Notes under the pieces: model-generated
What the model was told of the DNA's origin: nothing
The model's database searches: none
Seen by the model: the letters and a program-made list of their open reading frames with translations, nothing else
Shown here: piece after piece, positions 27,912 through 38,818 of the stretch
Layout: the number at the start of each line of letters is the position of its first letter
How positions within the stretch are numbered: position 1 is the first letter of the stretch
DNA from: Maritimibacter sp.
GTDB lineage: Bacteria > Pseudomonadota > Alphaproteobacteria > Rhodobacterales > Rhodobacteraceae
Direction of reading: 5' to 3'
Assembly (NCBI GenBank): GCA_017792445.1
Contig: CP051232.1
Coordinates: 2,082,001-2,146,000 of the forward strand
DNA: 64,000 bases
Position numbers and translations under genes: made by a program

Positions 27912-28390
27912 TGCGCCGGTACTTCTCGTTCCATGGTGATGCTTGTCGGGCGGTCAAACCCTTCATGGGACGTGGTGCCGGTGATGGCAAACCCCAATGC
28001 GTTGAAAGTGGCGTGGTTTTCCGTCAGTTCGACGCGGGTCTGCAGCATCAGGACGGGCAGCGCCAGTTCCCGGGCGCGGGTTTCGGCCACCGCGACAAGC
28101 TTGCGCGCCAACCCCCGCCCCCGGTGCGAGGCGGCGACGGCCAGCTTGCCGATATACATCGCGCTGGGCTTCGCCGTAAGGAAGGCGCAGGCCACGGGGC
28201 GGTTGTTGTCCTCGATCACCCAGACCTCGCCCAGCCGTGCCTGTTCGGCGATCAAAGCCTCGGTCAGGCCGTGCATCGACGAGGGCGGATCGATCCGGCC
28301 CTGCATATAGGCGAACTCGTACTGGATCAGCATCAGAATCGCATGCCAGTCGTAGGGGTCCGCCGCACGGAATGGGGTGCCCTCTGCCAT
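27908..28390 (-). CDS. GNAT-family N-acetyltransferase
   Basis: A 160-residue acetyltransferase. The acetyl-CoA loop is in KLAVAASHRGRGLARKLV, followed by the MLQTRVELTENHATFNALGF helix typical of GNAT motif B. The ATG at 28390 was chosen; an earlier TTG would add 12 residues from intergenic sequence. It overlaps cobO by 4 bases (ATGA) and so is translated with it, but a role in cobalamin metabolism is not shown. The acetylated substrate is unknown. Confidence 0.85.
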   Translation of the reverse strand: MAEGTPFRAADPYDWHAILMLIQYEFAYMQGRIDPPSSMHGLTEALIAEQARLGEVWVIEDNNRPVACAFLTAKPSAMYIGKLAVAASHRGRGLARKLVAVAETRARELALPVLMLQTRVELTENHATFNALGFAITGTTSHEGFDRPTSITMEREVPAQ

Positions 28391-28445
28391 ACCAGACAGA
28401 GGACACCCGATTTTAACGTTCTTCAAGCCTAAAGAGGGGTTTGCG

Positions 28446-29660
28446 CTATTCCGCCGGCAAGGCGACGCCGCCGCGCGGCTGGCCGAAGTGCCGCCGGTTC
28501 AGGCGGAACACCAGCCAGATCATCGCAAGCTGGAAGGCCAGCGCGATGGCGGTCAGCCCCCAGTACCCGGCCGAGAACTTGGCGACGAGACCATTGGCGA
28601 CGAGGCCCTTGTTGATCCAGAAGTGCAGCATGACGCTCATCGCGACGCCGGGGCAGACCAGCGCGTAAGAGCCAGGAGACGCCTCGGTGCCGAAGACGAA
28701 GGCCGACAGATAGCCCTGACGTTTCATGACCGCGAGCCCCAGCAGCAGGAAGACGACCTGCACCGCCAGCATCCGGGTCAGGAACACCAGCGTGTCGGCG
28801 GGCGTGGTGTGACCGTCGAACGAAACGTGCAGACCGTGGTCCTGCCGCAGGAACATGATGCCCAGAACGGTCAGCAGCGGCACGATGATCATCAGCGTCG
28901 GGCCGGATTCGCGGGCGGTGCCGTAGTGCAGCATCGCGTTGAAGCCGGTGATCGCGGCGACGACCGCATAAACGATGCCGGCCATCCCGAAGAAGGTCGA
29001 GCCGATCAGGCTGATGCCCTGAACCAGCGGGGTCGTGCTCATTGCGGCGGGCGCGGCGAAACCGACGGCGACCATGGTCAGAGAGAACGCGGGCAGCAAC
29101 TGCGCAAAGCTGTTGTGCGCGGTCATGTCGAACAGGCCGCCCTTGGCGAGCACGCGGCCAAGGAAATCTCCGATCATCCGCAGCGCAATGACGCCGATGG
29201 CGAGGAAGGCGATCATGGCGAAGGGGAAGAGATACTCGACGATCCCCCACAGCCCCGGCACGAAGACCAGCCCAAGGATGAACCCCGCGTTGACGCCCAT
29301 CGCCAGCGCCAGCGGCATGGCAAGAAGCTGGGTTTCGGCGTTCGAGTTCTTCAGCTTGGCGAAGGCTTCCGTCTTACGCAGCGCAGCATACTGGCGCAGG
29401 TTCCAGATCAGCGATTTGAAGTGCAGCACGGCGAAGACGGCGATCCCGGCCATGGCGACCACGATCATGCCCTGGGTGGCCGGACCGCCGGTGGAAAAGG
29501 CGGCGGCGATGTCCTCGAAGATCGGGACCGGACGACCGGGATGCCGCACCCAGAACATCAGGTACATGAAAAAGGTGACGGCAAGCCCGCCCGCACCCAG
29601 CGCGGCGAGGAAGTAGAGCGGCGAATAGATGTCCGCCGGACGGTGTGACGAGTTGGCCAT
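28446..29660 (-). CDS. Multi-pass membrane protein, possibly TDT/TsoY-like
   Basis: A 404-residue protein with about ten hydrophobic helices and a short conserved-looking N-terminus (HRPADIYSPLYFLAALGAGG). The layout is like the tellurite-resistance/dicarboxylate (TDT) transporter fold, and from memory it resembles proteins labelled TsoY family; I could not confirm this. Upstream of the start (29671-29696) is a near-perfect palindrome containing ATTC-N8-GAAT sites, the operator type of SqrR/BigR sulfide-responsive ArsR repressors, suggesting a link to sulfur or other thiol stress. No regulator gene is adjacent. The substrate is unknown. Confidence 0.68.
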   Translation of the reverse strand: MANSSHRPADIYSPLYFLAALGAGGLAVTFFMYLMFWVRHPGRPVPIFEDIAAAFSTGGPATQGMIVVAMAGIAVFAVLHFKSLIWNLRQYAALRKTEAFAKLKNSNAETQLLAMPLALAMGVNAGFILGLVFVPGLWGIVEYLFPFAMIAFLAIGVIALRMIGDFLGRVLAKGGLFDMTAHNSFAQLLPAFSLTMVAVGFAAPAAMSTTPLVQGISLIGSTFFGMAGIVYAVVAAITGFNAMLHYGTARESGPTLMIIVPLLTVLGIMFLRQDHGLHVSFDGHTTPADTLVFLTRMLAVQVVFLLLGLAVMKRQGYLSAFVFGTEASPGSYALVCPGVAMSVMLHFWINKGLVANGLVAKFSAGYWGLTAIALAFQLAMIWLVFRLNRRHFGQPRGGVALPAE

Positions 29661-29670
29661 TGGAGCCTCC

Positions 29671-29696
29671 ATATTCATATTCATGAATGTGAATAT
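29671..29696. promoter_or_regulatory. Overlapping ATTC-N8-GAAT palindromes (ArsR-type operator)
   Basis: A 26-base palindrome with a single mismatch between 13-bp arms, centred on TTCATGAA. It contains two overlapping ATTC-N8-GAAT motifs, each offset by six bases. It starts 11 bases before the membrane-protein start codon, so a bound repressor would block its transcription. SqrR/BigR binding is inferred from the motif. Confidence 0.6.
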
Positions 29697-29757
29697 AGGA
29701 AGCCCGGGCCGCGTTACATTGATCTGCGTCAAACTGCCGTGCCGCGGGGCGCGGCGG

Positions 29758-30173
29758 TCAGTCGAGCCGTTTGCGGAAGAAGTGGCGGCTGTGCCCGGTG
29801 GGCGTGTCGTCCAGAGAACCGAACTCCTCGAAGCCAAGCTTGCGATAGAAGTCGGGCGCCTGAAACGATTAGGTGTCCAGCCAGATGCCGGTGGCGCCGC
29901 GATCGCGCACCTCTGCCTCGATGCGCCGGATCAGTTGCTGCCCGATGCCACGGCCGCGGGCGGCCTCGGACACCGCAAGCAGGGTGACATAGGCCCAGCC
30001 CTGCGTCATCCGGGCGGTAATCCCGCCGAGGAACACGTCGCCGTCCCACGCCTCGAACGCCATGTTTTCGATCACGAAGGGCAGGCCCTTCGCATCGGAA
30101 TCCGCGTCGAGCAGGTTTTCGACGCGCGTGGCGGTCTCGGTCCTTGCAGCGGTGGTGTCCCGGATCTCAAGGC

Positions 30174-30177
<4 letters not shown>
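29758..30177 (-). pseudogene. GNAT acetyltransferase interrupted by in-frame TAA
   Basis: From the ATG at 30177, 102 residues read as a GNAT domain with the acetyl-CoA loop LAVSEAARGRGIGQQLIRRI, then a TAA at 29869-29871 ends the frame right after GIWLDT. The same frame continues without break for 37 codons (SFQAPDFYRKLGFEEFG and a basic end) to a TGA at 29758-29760, restoring a typical 139-residue acetyltransferase. The missing part is motif B, needed for fold and activity. Gene death, a sequencing error or a truncated protein are all possible. It overlaps the cobN stop by 4 bases. Confidence 0.75.
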
Positions 30178-33899
<3,722 letters not shown>

Positions 33900-33965
33900 C
33901 GGGCGGGCCTTGCGCTTGCCGCAGGGCGCGGGGCCCCGGGCGGGAGTTTTGGCGGTGGGACGCCG

Positions 33966-34418
33966 TCAGGGCAGCTGCTTCTGCATGAAGACGCTGGAGC
34001 TGTTGGCTTCGTAGCCACCGAACGGCCCGCAGGTTTCGAAGCCGTGGCGGGCATAAAGCTTGTGGGCCGCGTGCAGCAGATCACCGGTCTCGAGCTTCAG
34101 CCACGGCAGACCGGCGGCGCGGGCCTCGTCCTCCAGCATTCGCATCAGGGCGTCGGCGGCGCCGGTGCCGCGCGCGCTTTCGGCAACGAACATCGACTTG
34201 ATCTCGCCGTAGCCGTCGCGCAGCGCCAGCGCGGCGCAACCGACGATGGCGTCGCCATCGCGGGCGGTGAAGAAGCGGATCTCATCGCCGCACAGCTGAT
34301 CGACCGAGAGAAAGTGGTTCTCTTCCGGTTCGAACAGTTCCTGCATCAGGGCGTGGCTGGCCTGAAGCAAGGCGAGCGCCTGCGGGTGGCGCGGGTCGCC
34401 GGGTTCGACCGCGATCAT
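33966..34418 (-). CDS. GNAT-family N-acetyltransferase
   Basis: A 150-residue acetyltransferase with a clear acetyl-CoA-binding block (IKSMFVAESARGTGAADALMRML) and a C-terminal KLETGDLLHAAHKLYARHGF. The start overlaps the cobW stop (34415) by 4 bases, indicating translational coupling between cobW and this gene; cobN follows 66 bases later. Substrate unknown. Its repeated placement in the cob block may be coincidental. Confidence 0.87.
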   Translation of the reverse strand: MIAVEPGDPRHPQALALLQASHALMQELFEPEENHFLSVDQLCGDEIRFFTARDGDAIVGCAALALRDGYGEIKSMFVAESARGTGAADALMRMLEDEARAAGLPWLKLETGDLLHAAHKLYARHGFETCGPFGGYEANSSSVFMQKQLP

Positions 34419-35503
34419 GCCGGGGTGGTTTCCTGAAGCGCGGCTTCGATCGCAGCACGGTCCAGACCGGCCTGGCCGATGACCACCAGCTTCGTCTCGC
34501 GCGGCTCGCCGGCGGCAAGCGGGCGGTCGAAGTAGGTATCGACGCGGGGGCCCACGGCCTGCAGCGTCAGGCGCATCGGCTTGCCGGCGACGGCGGCGAA
34601 GCCCTTGAGGCGCAGGATGTCGTGGGCGCGGATCACCTGAGCCACCTGTTCGGCAAAGGCCTTGGGGTCGGTGATTTCCGGGCGGGTCACAACGAAGCTG
34701 TCGAATTCGTCATGGCCGTGCTCGTGTTCGTGGTCGTGATGGTGGTCGTCATCCTCGTCGTCATCATGATGATGGTGGTGATGGTGAACTTCGTGCCGCG
34801 CAGAGATATCGGTCTCGGCGGCCTGGCCACGGCCCAGCAGGACATCGACCGGCAGCGCGCCCATCGAGGTCTTCACCACCTGCACCCCGGCGCGCGCATC
34901 GGAACCCAGCCGCGTCGCCAGCGCCTCGGCCGAGGCGGTGTCCAGCAGGTCGGTCTTGTTCACCACGATCATGTCGGCACAGGCGATCTGGTCCTCGAAC
35001 AGCTCCGACAGCGGGGTTTCGTGGTCGAGGTTGTCGTCCATCGCACGCTGGCGGTCGACGGCGGCGACGTCATGGGCGAAACGCCCCTCGGTCACGGCCT
35101 TGCCATCGACCACGGTGACAACGCCGTCGACGGTGACACGGGTGGAGATCTCGGGCCAGTTGAAGGCGCGGACCAGCGGCTGCGGCAAGGCGAGGCCCGA
35201 GGTCTCGATCACGATGTGGTCGGGGGGCGTGTCGCGGTCCAGCAGCTTTTGCAGGGTCGGCACGAAATCCTCGGCCACGGTGCAGCAGATGCAGCCATTC
35301 GACAGCTCCATCACGTCGTCATCGGTGCAGGTCTCGTCACCGCAGCCCTTCAGGATATCGCCGTCGACGCCGAGGTCGCCGAATTCGTTGATGATCAGCG
35401 CGATGCGGCGGCCGTTGGCGTTGGCCAGCATGTGGCGGATCAGGGTGGTCTTGCCGGACCCGAGAAAGCCGGTAACGACGGTGGCGGGGATCTTGGCGGG
35501 CAT
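34415..35503 (-). CDS. cobW: CobW-type GTPase metallochaperone
   Basis: A 362-residue COG0523 GTPase. The P-loop is GFLGSGKTT (residues 12-20), the metal-binding motif CxCC reads GCICC, and a run of more than 20 His, Asp and Glu residues lies around 235-265 before the C-terminal domain. CobW is thought to deliver cobalt to the CobNST chelatase. The start is ATG at 35503; earlier in-frame starts extend over the divergent neighbour gene. It faces a DUF1636 gene only 24 bases away. Confidence 0.93.
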   Translation of the reverse strand: MPAKIPATVVTGFLGSGKTTLIRHMLANANGRRIALIINEFGDLGVDGDILKGCGDETCTDDDVMELSNGCICCTVAEDFVPTLQKLLDRDTPPDHIVIETSGLALPQPLVRAFNWPEISTRVTVDGVVTVVDGKAVTEGRFAHDVAAVDRQRAMDDNLDHETPLSELFEDQIACADMIVVNKTDLLDTASAEALATRLGSDARAGVQVVKTSMGALPVDVLLGRGQAAETDISARHEVHHHHHHHDDDEDDDHHHDHEHEHGHDEFDSFVVTRPEITDPKAFAEQVAQVIRAHDILRLKGFAAVAGKPMRLTLQAVGPRVDTYFDRPLAAGEPRETKLVVIGQAGLDRAAIEAALQETTPA

Positions 35504-35527
35504 TGCGGTCTCCGTTAATGGGATCCG

Positions 35528-35839
35528 ATGGTCAGGTTGACGATCTGTGTAGGCTGCGAGGGTGGCAAGGCGCTTGCCGCCCGGCTGAAGGAAACGATGG
35601 ACGACGTCGAGGTCGTGCATGCCGGCTGCTTGCAGGTCTGTGCAAGGTCGGCCGGAATGGCGGCGCAGGCCGAGGGGCGCGCGACATATGTCTTCGGCGG
35701 GCTGAGCGAGGCGGATGCCGATGATATCGCCAGGTTCGTGGCGGCATATCGTGTCGAACCCAAGGGCTGGATCGCGGACGCCCGGCCGCTGAGGCGGTTG
35801 CGACATTGCCTGGTGGCGCGTGTCCCGGCCATGCCCTAG
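35528..35839 (+). CDS. DUF1636 family protein
   Basis: A 103-residue protein with cysteines laid out as C-x2-C near the N-terminus (LTICVGCEGG) and C-x3-C about 25 residues later (HAGCLQVCARS), the pattern of a thioredoxin-like ferredoxin fold that could hold a 2Fe-2S cluster or a metal. It is divergent from cobW, and a second DUF1636 gene lies next to cobD (45777-46142). The partnership with cobalamin genes suggests a redox or metal-handling helper. Its actual role is unknown. Confidence 0.78.
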   Translation: MVRLTICVGCEGGKALAARLKETMDDVEVVHAGCLQVCARSAGMAAQAEGRATYVFGGLSEADADDIARFVAAYRVEPKGWIADARPLRRLRHCLVARVPAMP

Positions 35840-36315
35840 GGCCTCAGCTGCACAGTGGCCGCAACGGGGTTGCCGTCCACGGACAGGGTTTCGTGGCTGT
35901 TGGCGTTCAGGGTCACGCGAATTTCCCGGGCATCCTCGGGCAGGCCGGACAGGTGATACCAAGGCCCGTAGACCCGGTTCAGTTTCACACCGTCGACATA
36001 GATATGGGCGTGGCCCTCACCCGGTGCATGAACCGCGTTCACGTCTTCCGGGGCAAAGCGGAAATGCTCGGTGACGATGTGAAGGTTCCATGCAGAGTCG
36101 CCTTCGGGAACGAGGTCCAGCGTCAGGGTCGGGGCCGGGTCTCCGGCGGGTAGCAGGGCATCGTGGTCGTGCGACATAGCGCCTGCGGCCATGTCGTGCG
36201 CCGTGTGGTCGCCGTGGTCGTGGCCGTCCAGGGTAATGCCCTGCGACGCAGCGTACAGAAAGCCGCCGCCGGTGCCGAAGAACAGGCCGATGACAAGCAT
36301 CAACAGGGGTTTCAT
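35836..36315 (-). CDS. Periplasmic histidine-rich protein, function unknown
   Basis: A 159-residue protein with an N-terminal signal or anchor (MKPLLMLVIGLFFGTGGGFL), a His/Asp-rich segment (LDGHDHGDHTAHDMAAGAMS), and a C-terminal soluble domain of about 90 residues with further histidines. The His cluster fits a periplasmic cobalt buffer, and the gene sits between cbtA and cobW. It ends 4 bases inside the convergent DUF1636 gene. No named family is recognised. Confidence 0.65.
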   Translation of the reverse strand: MKPLLMLVIGLFFGTGGGFLYAASQGITLDGHDHGDHTAHDMAAGAMSHDHDALLPAGDPAPTLTLDLVPEGDSAWNLHIVTEHFRFAPEDVNAVHAPGEGHAHIYVDGVKLNRVYGPWYHLSGLPEDAREIRVTLNANSHETLSVDGNPVAATVQLRP

Positions 36316-36380
36316 GGCGCGTATCCTTGACGAAAAAGCGCCGCCCGGTCGGAACTGGGCAGCGCGGCGTGTTCACGAGG

Positions 36381-37076
36381 TCAGGCCGGTTGCGGGGCGC
36401 CCTGTGTCTCTCGTTGCCAGAAGAAACCGGCAAAGCAGCCCAGCGTGACCCAGGCCGCCAGCCCGACGCCCAGTGCGCGGCCGGCGAACTCGCCGCCAAG
36501 CTCTGGCGGCACCGGTCCGGTGAACACCTCGGGCTGTGGCGCGCCGATGACATGCGGCGCCAGCAGCAACACGACGGCGGCGCCCCACGCGGCCCAGTTG
36601 CGACCGAAGGCAATCAACGCGACGGCGATGGCCGAGGCGGCAACGGTGCCGAACCACCAGATCTGACGCGCCACCACGTCGGCGGCGGCGACACCGGGCA
36701 GTTCCGGCGGCAGGCTGAAGGCCGGCGCAAAATGCACCGCGACGAACCCGCCGAGCCCCCACAGGATGCCGCGCCGCGCGTCGACCGAATGGCCGCGTTC
36801 GGAAGCAAGCGCCATGGCGCCGACCATGATGAAGGCATAGCCGGTATAGACCAGCACGGTGAACAACACGCTCAGCCCGTCGCGCATCAGGTCGATGCCG
36901 CCCACGTCCTGATGGGCCGGGACGGTGCTTTCGGACCCGAAGTGGATCAGGTCACCGCCCTCGTAAAGCTCGGCATGCAACAGGACCGGCTGGACGAAAT
37001 ACAGTTGCAGCGCGGCGGCAATCAGCCCCGCTGCAAACCCAGCGAACAACGCGCCGGTGAAGACCTTGCCGTACAT
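36381..37076 (-). CDS. cbtA: Cobalt transporter subunit CbtA
   Basis: A 231-residue integral-membrane protein with about five helices (MYGKVFTGALFAGFAAGLIA at the start). CbtA proteins are predicted cobalt transporters found under cobalamin-riboswitch control with CbtB. It follows cbtB by 3 bases and is the main transport component. A histidine pair (LLHAEL, PAHQD) in the first periplasmic loop may bind metal. Length and context fit the family. Confidence 0.92.
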   Translation of the reverse strand: MYGKVFTGALFAGFAAGLIAAALQLYFVQPVLLHAELYEGGDLIHFGSESTVPAHQDVGGIDLMRDGLSVLFTVLVYTGYAFIMVGAMALASERGHSVDARRGILWGLGGFVAVHFAPAFSLPPELPGVAAADVVARQIWWFGTVAASAIAVALIAFGRNWAAWGAAVVLLLAPHVIGAPQPEVFTGPVPPELGGEFAGRALGVGLAAWVTLGCFAGFFWQRETQGAPQPA

Positions 37077-37079
37077 GGA

Positions 37080-37256
37080 TCAGTGGCAGGGAAAGCCGGT
37101 GGCGTGGCGCACGTCGTGAGCCGCGTCATGCAGGGTTTCCGCCTGCACGTGGCCGGTCACGAAGATGATTGCGCCGCCGATCAGCAGCGCGGCGATGAAA
37201 GCACCGATGGCCGAACCGCTGGCTGTCTGGCTGGTCTGTGTCGCAGTCGCGTTCAT
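37080..37256 (-). CDS. cbtB: Cobalt transporter subunit CbtB
   Basis: A 58-residue protein with one membrane helix (SAIGAFIAALLIGGAIIFVT) and the conserved C-terminal metal motif ending HDVRHATGFPCH. AGGAGGA about six bases before the ATG at 37256 supports the start. It lies directly under a cobalamin riboswitch and just ahead of cbtA, so both are repressed when B12 is plentiful. Confidence 0.93.
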   Translation of the reverse strand: MNATATQTSQTASGSAIGAFIAALLIGGAIIFVTGHVQAETLHDAAHDVRHATGFPCH

Positions 37257-37305
37257 GTCATTCCTCCTCTTGCCGTCATCCCCGACGACAGTTTCAGGTT
37301 TCATG

Positions 37306-37495
37306 CACGGCTGGTCTCCTGGCTTCGCGGGTCACTGCGTCTCGCCGCCTTCCCGGGTCCGAATTGAACGGAAACCCAGTGGCATCGTGGCGGGACGCTC
37401 GCCGCTTACAGTCGCGGGGGCGGCTTCGGCTTCGGGCCCCGATGTGGGTCACCACGTTCCGAATTCCCAGTTAGGCCCTGCGTGCTTGGCACGAC
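37306..37495 (-). promoter_or_regulatory. Cobalamin riboswitch
   Basis: The minus strand carries the hallmark elements in order: CCCCCGCGACTGTAAGCGG, GCCACTGG, GGGAAGGCGG, TGACCCGC and the B12 box AAGCCAGGAGACC at 37313-37325. It ends about 50 bases before cbtB. Adenosylcobalamin binding should shut off the cbtBA transcript, so cobalt uptake rises when B12 is low. Edges are approximate. Confidence 0.95.
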
Positions 37496-37540
37496 TGCGG
37501 GCACCGTACGCAACCTTTCTGCGCATGCGGGAACGGGGCG

Positions 37541-38554
37541 TCAAGGCGGATTGCGTTTCGTGTGCGTGTCCCGAGGCGGCGTGTCGTGCAGAAGACGGCG
37601 TGCATCCCGCATCGACAGCAGGGGCCGGGCGGGTTTCGGGTCGGGGCCCATCAGTCGCCGTACCGCCTGCCGCGAGGCGGGGGATAATCCGGCCATGGCC
37701 TGAGGGCCGGGCCAGAAAGTTTCGCAGGCCAAACCCTCGGCCACGACCAGCGCATGACGACGCGTGACGAGATGGATCAGCGGGTCTGCCGCAGAAGCAG
37801 GCGCAGGGCCGATCCGTGGCCATGCGGTCAGCGCGCGGGCGGGAACCAGCGCGTCTAGGTCGGGAAGCCACACGCGGTGCTGGGCGCTTAGCAGCAAGCC
37901 GCGGACGGGACGCCCCGGGCCCAGTGCGTCGGCCCGGAACCGTATGGGCCGCATCGCGGAATTGGCCGGACTGCGCAGCACAAGGTCCAGCCGCGCCGTC
38001 CCACCATCGAACAGGCGCAACTGTTCGCCGCCATTCAGCCGTGCGGCCGCGCGCCACCGTCCATCCGCCAACAGAATACGGCTGCGAGGACCGAAGCATG
38101 GTGGCCACATGCTGCTATAAGCGTTGATCCCGTAGGACCCGTCATACCGGCCGACGACTGTAAGTGGCACGCCGTCGGGCGGTTTCAGACCCTGCGGGAC
38201 GAAGCCGTGGATCGTGAACGCGTCATTGGCGAGCGAGATGAATTGCAGGATATAGGTCTGCCCCCCGGCACCCTCGACATTCAGCACGTACTCGGATTCG
38301 ATGATGGTCCCGGTCGTGTAGAACGCGCCGTCGAGCGTGTAATCTGCCGCCAGCGTCTGTTCCAGCCCGGCATCGTCGTCGAAGTACGTATTGGTGGTGT
38401 CTTCGACGAGCACCTCCCGAAAGGTGGCGCCGTTGGTCAGCGTGACGGTATCCGTCCCCAGCGCGAACTGGTACCCGCCGTTGTCGTTGAACCCGCTGAC
38501 GTTGCTTGTCGAGATTTGGGAGATCTCGAAGAAATTCAAAGCATACTGTGGCAT
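37541..38554 (-). CDS. Hint-domain protein
   Basis: A 337-residue protein whose C-terminal half carries a Hedgehog/intein (Hint) domain: CFGPRSRILLADGRW starts at Cys153 and LLSAQHRVWLP is the conserved histidine block. The N-terminal 150 residues are acidic and beta-rich with many Thr, Asn and Gly, like roseobacterial surface or secreted proteins. Hint domains self-cleave at the N-terminal Cys; whether this one still does is unknown. Start MPQYALNFF at 38554 was chosen over an upstream in-frame start. It diverges from smc. Confidence 0.82.
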   Translation of the reverse strand: MPQYALNFFEISQISTSNVSGFNDNGGYQFALGTDTVTLTNGATFREVLVEDTTNTYFDDDAGLEQTLAADYTLDGAFYTTGTIIESEYVLNVEGAGGQTYILQFISLANDAFTIHGFVPQGLKPPDGVPLTVVGRYDGSYGINAYSSMWPPCFGPRSRILLADGRWRAAARLNGGEQLRLFDGGTARLDLVLRSPANSAMRPIRFRADALGPGRPVRGLLLSAQHRVWLPDLDALVPARALTAWPRIGPAPASAADPLIHLVTRRHALVVAEGLACETFWPGPQAMAGLSPASRQAVRRLMGPDPKPARPLLSMRDARRLLHDTPPRDTHTKRNPP

Positions 38555-38692
38555 CACCCTTCGCACCCGGCTACGCACCAAGGGGTATCCGGTCGCATAT
38601 AATTCGACGTTAAAGCCGGTGGAGTGCGCGGCAATTTCTCAATATCTTGGGGATAACGGGCCCTTTCCCGCCACATGCAGCGCGTCGGCGTT

Positions 38693-38818
38693 GACTCATC
38701 TGCCACGCCCCGGAGAATGGCGGGAACGAGAATCAACCGGGCAGCAGTTCCTTGCGTTTCACACGAATCCGTCTCAACGGCTTCAAAAGCTTTGTCGATC
38801 CGACCGACCTGATGATTC
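38693..38818. promoter_or_regulatory. Four GANTC sites around the smc start
   Basis: GACTC at 38693-38697, GAATC at 38730-38734, GAATC at 38765-38769 and GATTC at 38814-38818 span 126 bases across the smc leader and first codons. GANTC is rare in GC-rich DNA, so the cluster may link smc expression to CcrM methylation. This is inference. Confidence 0.45.
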
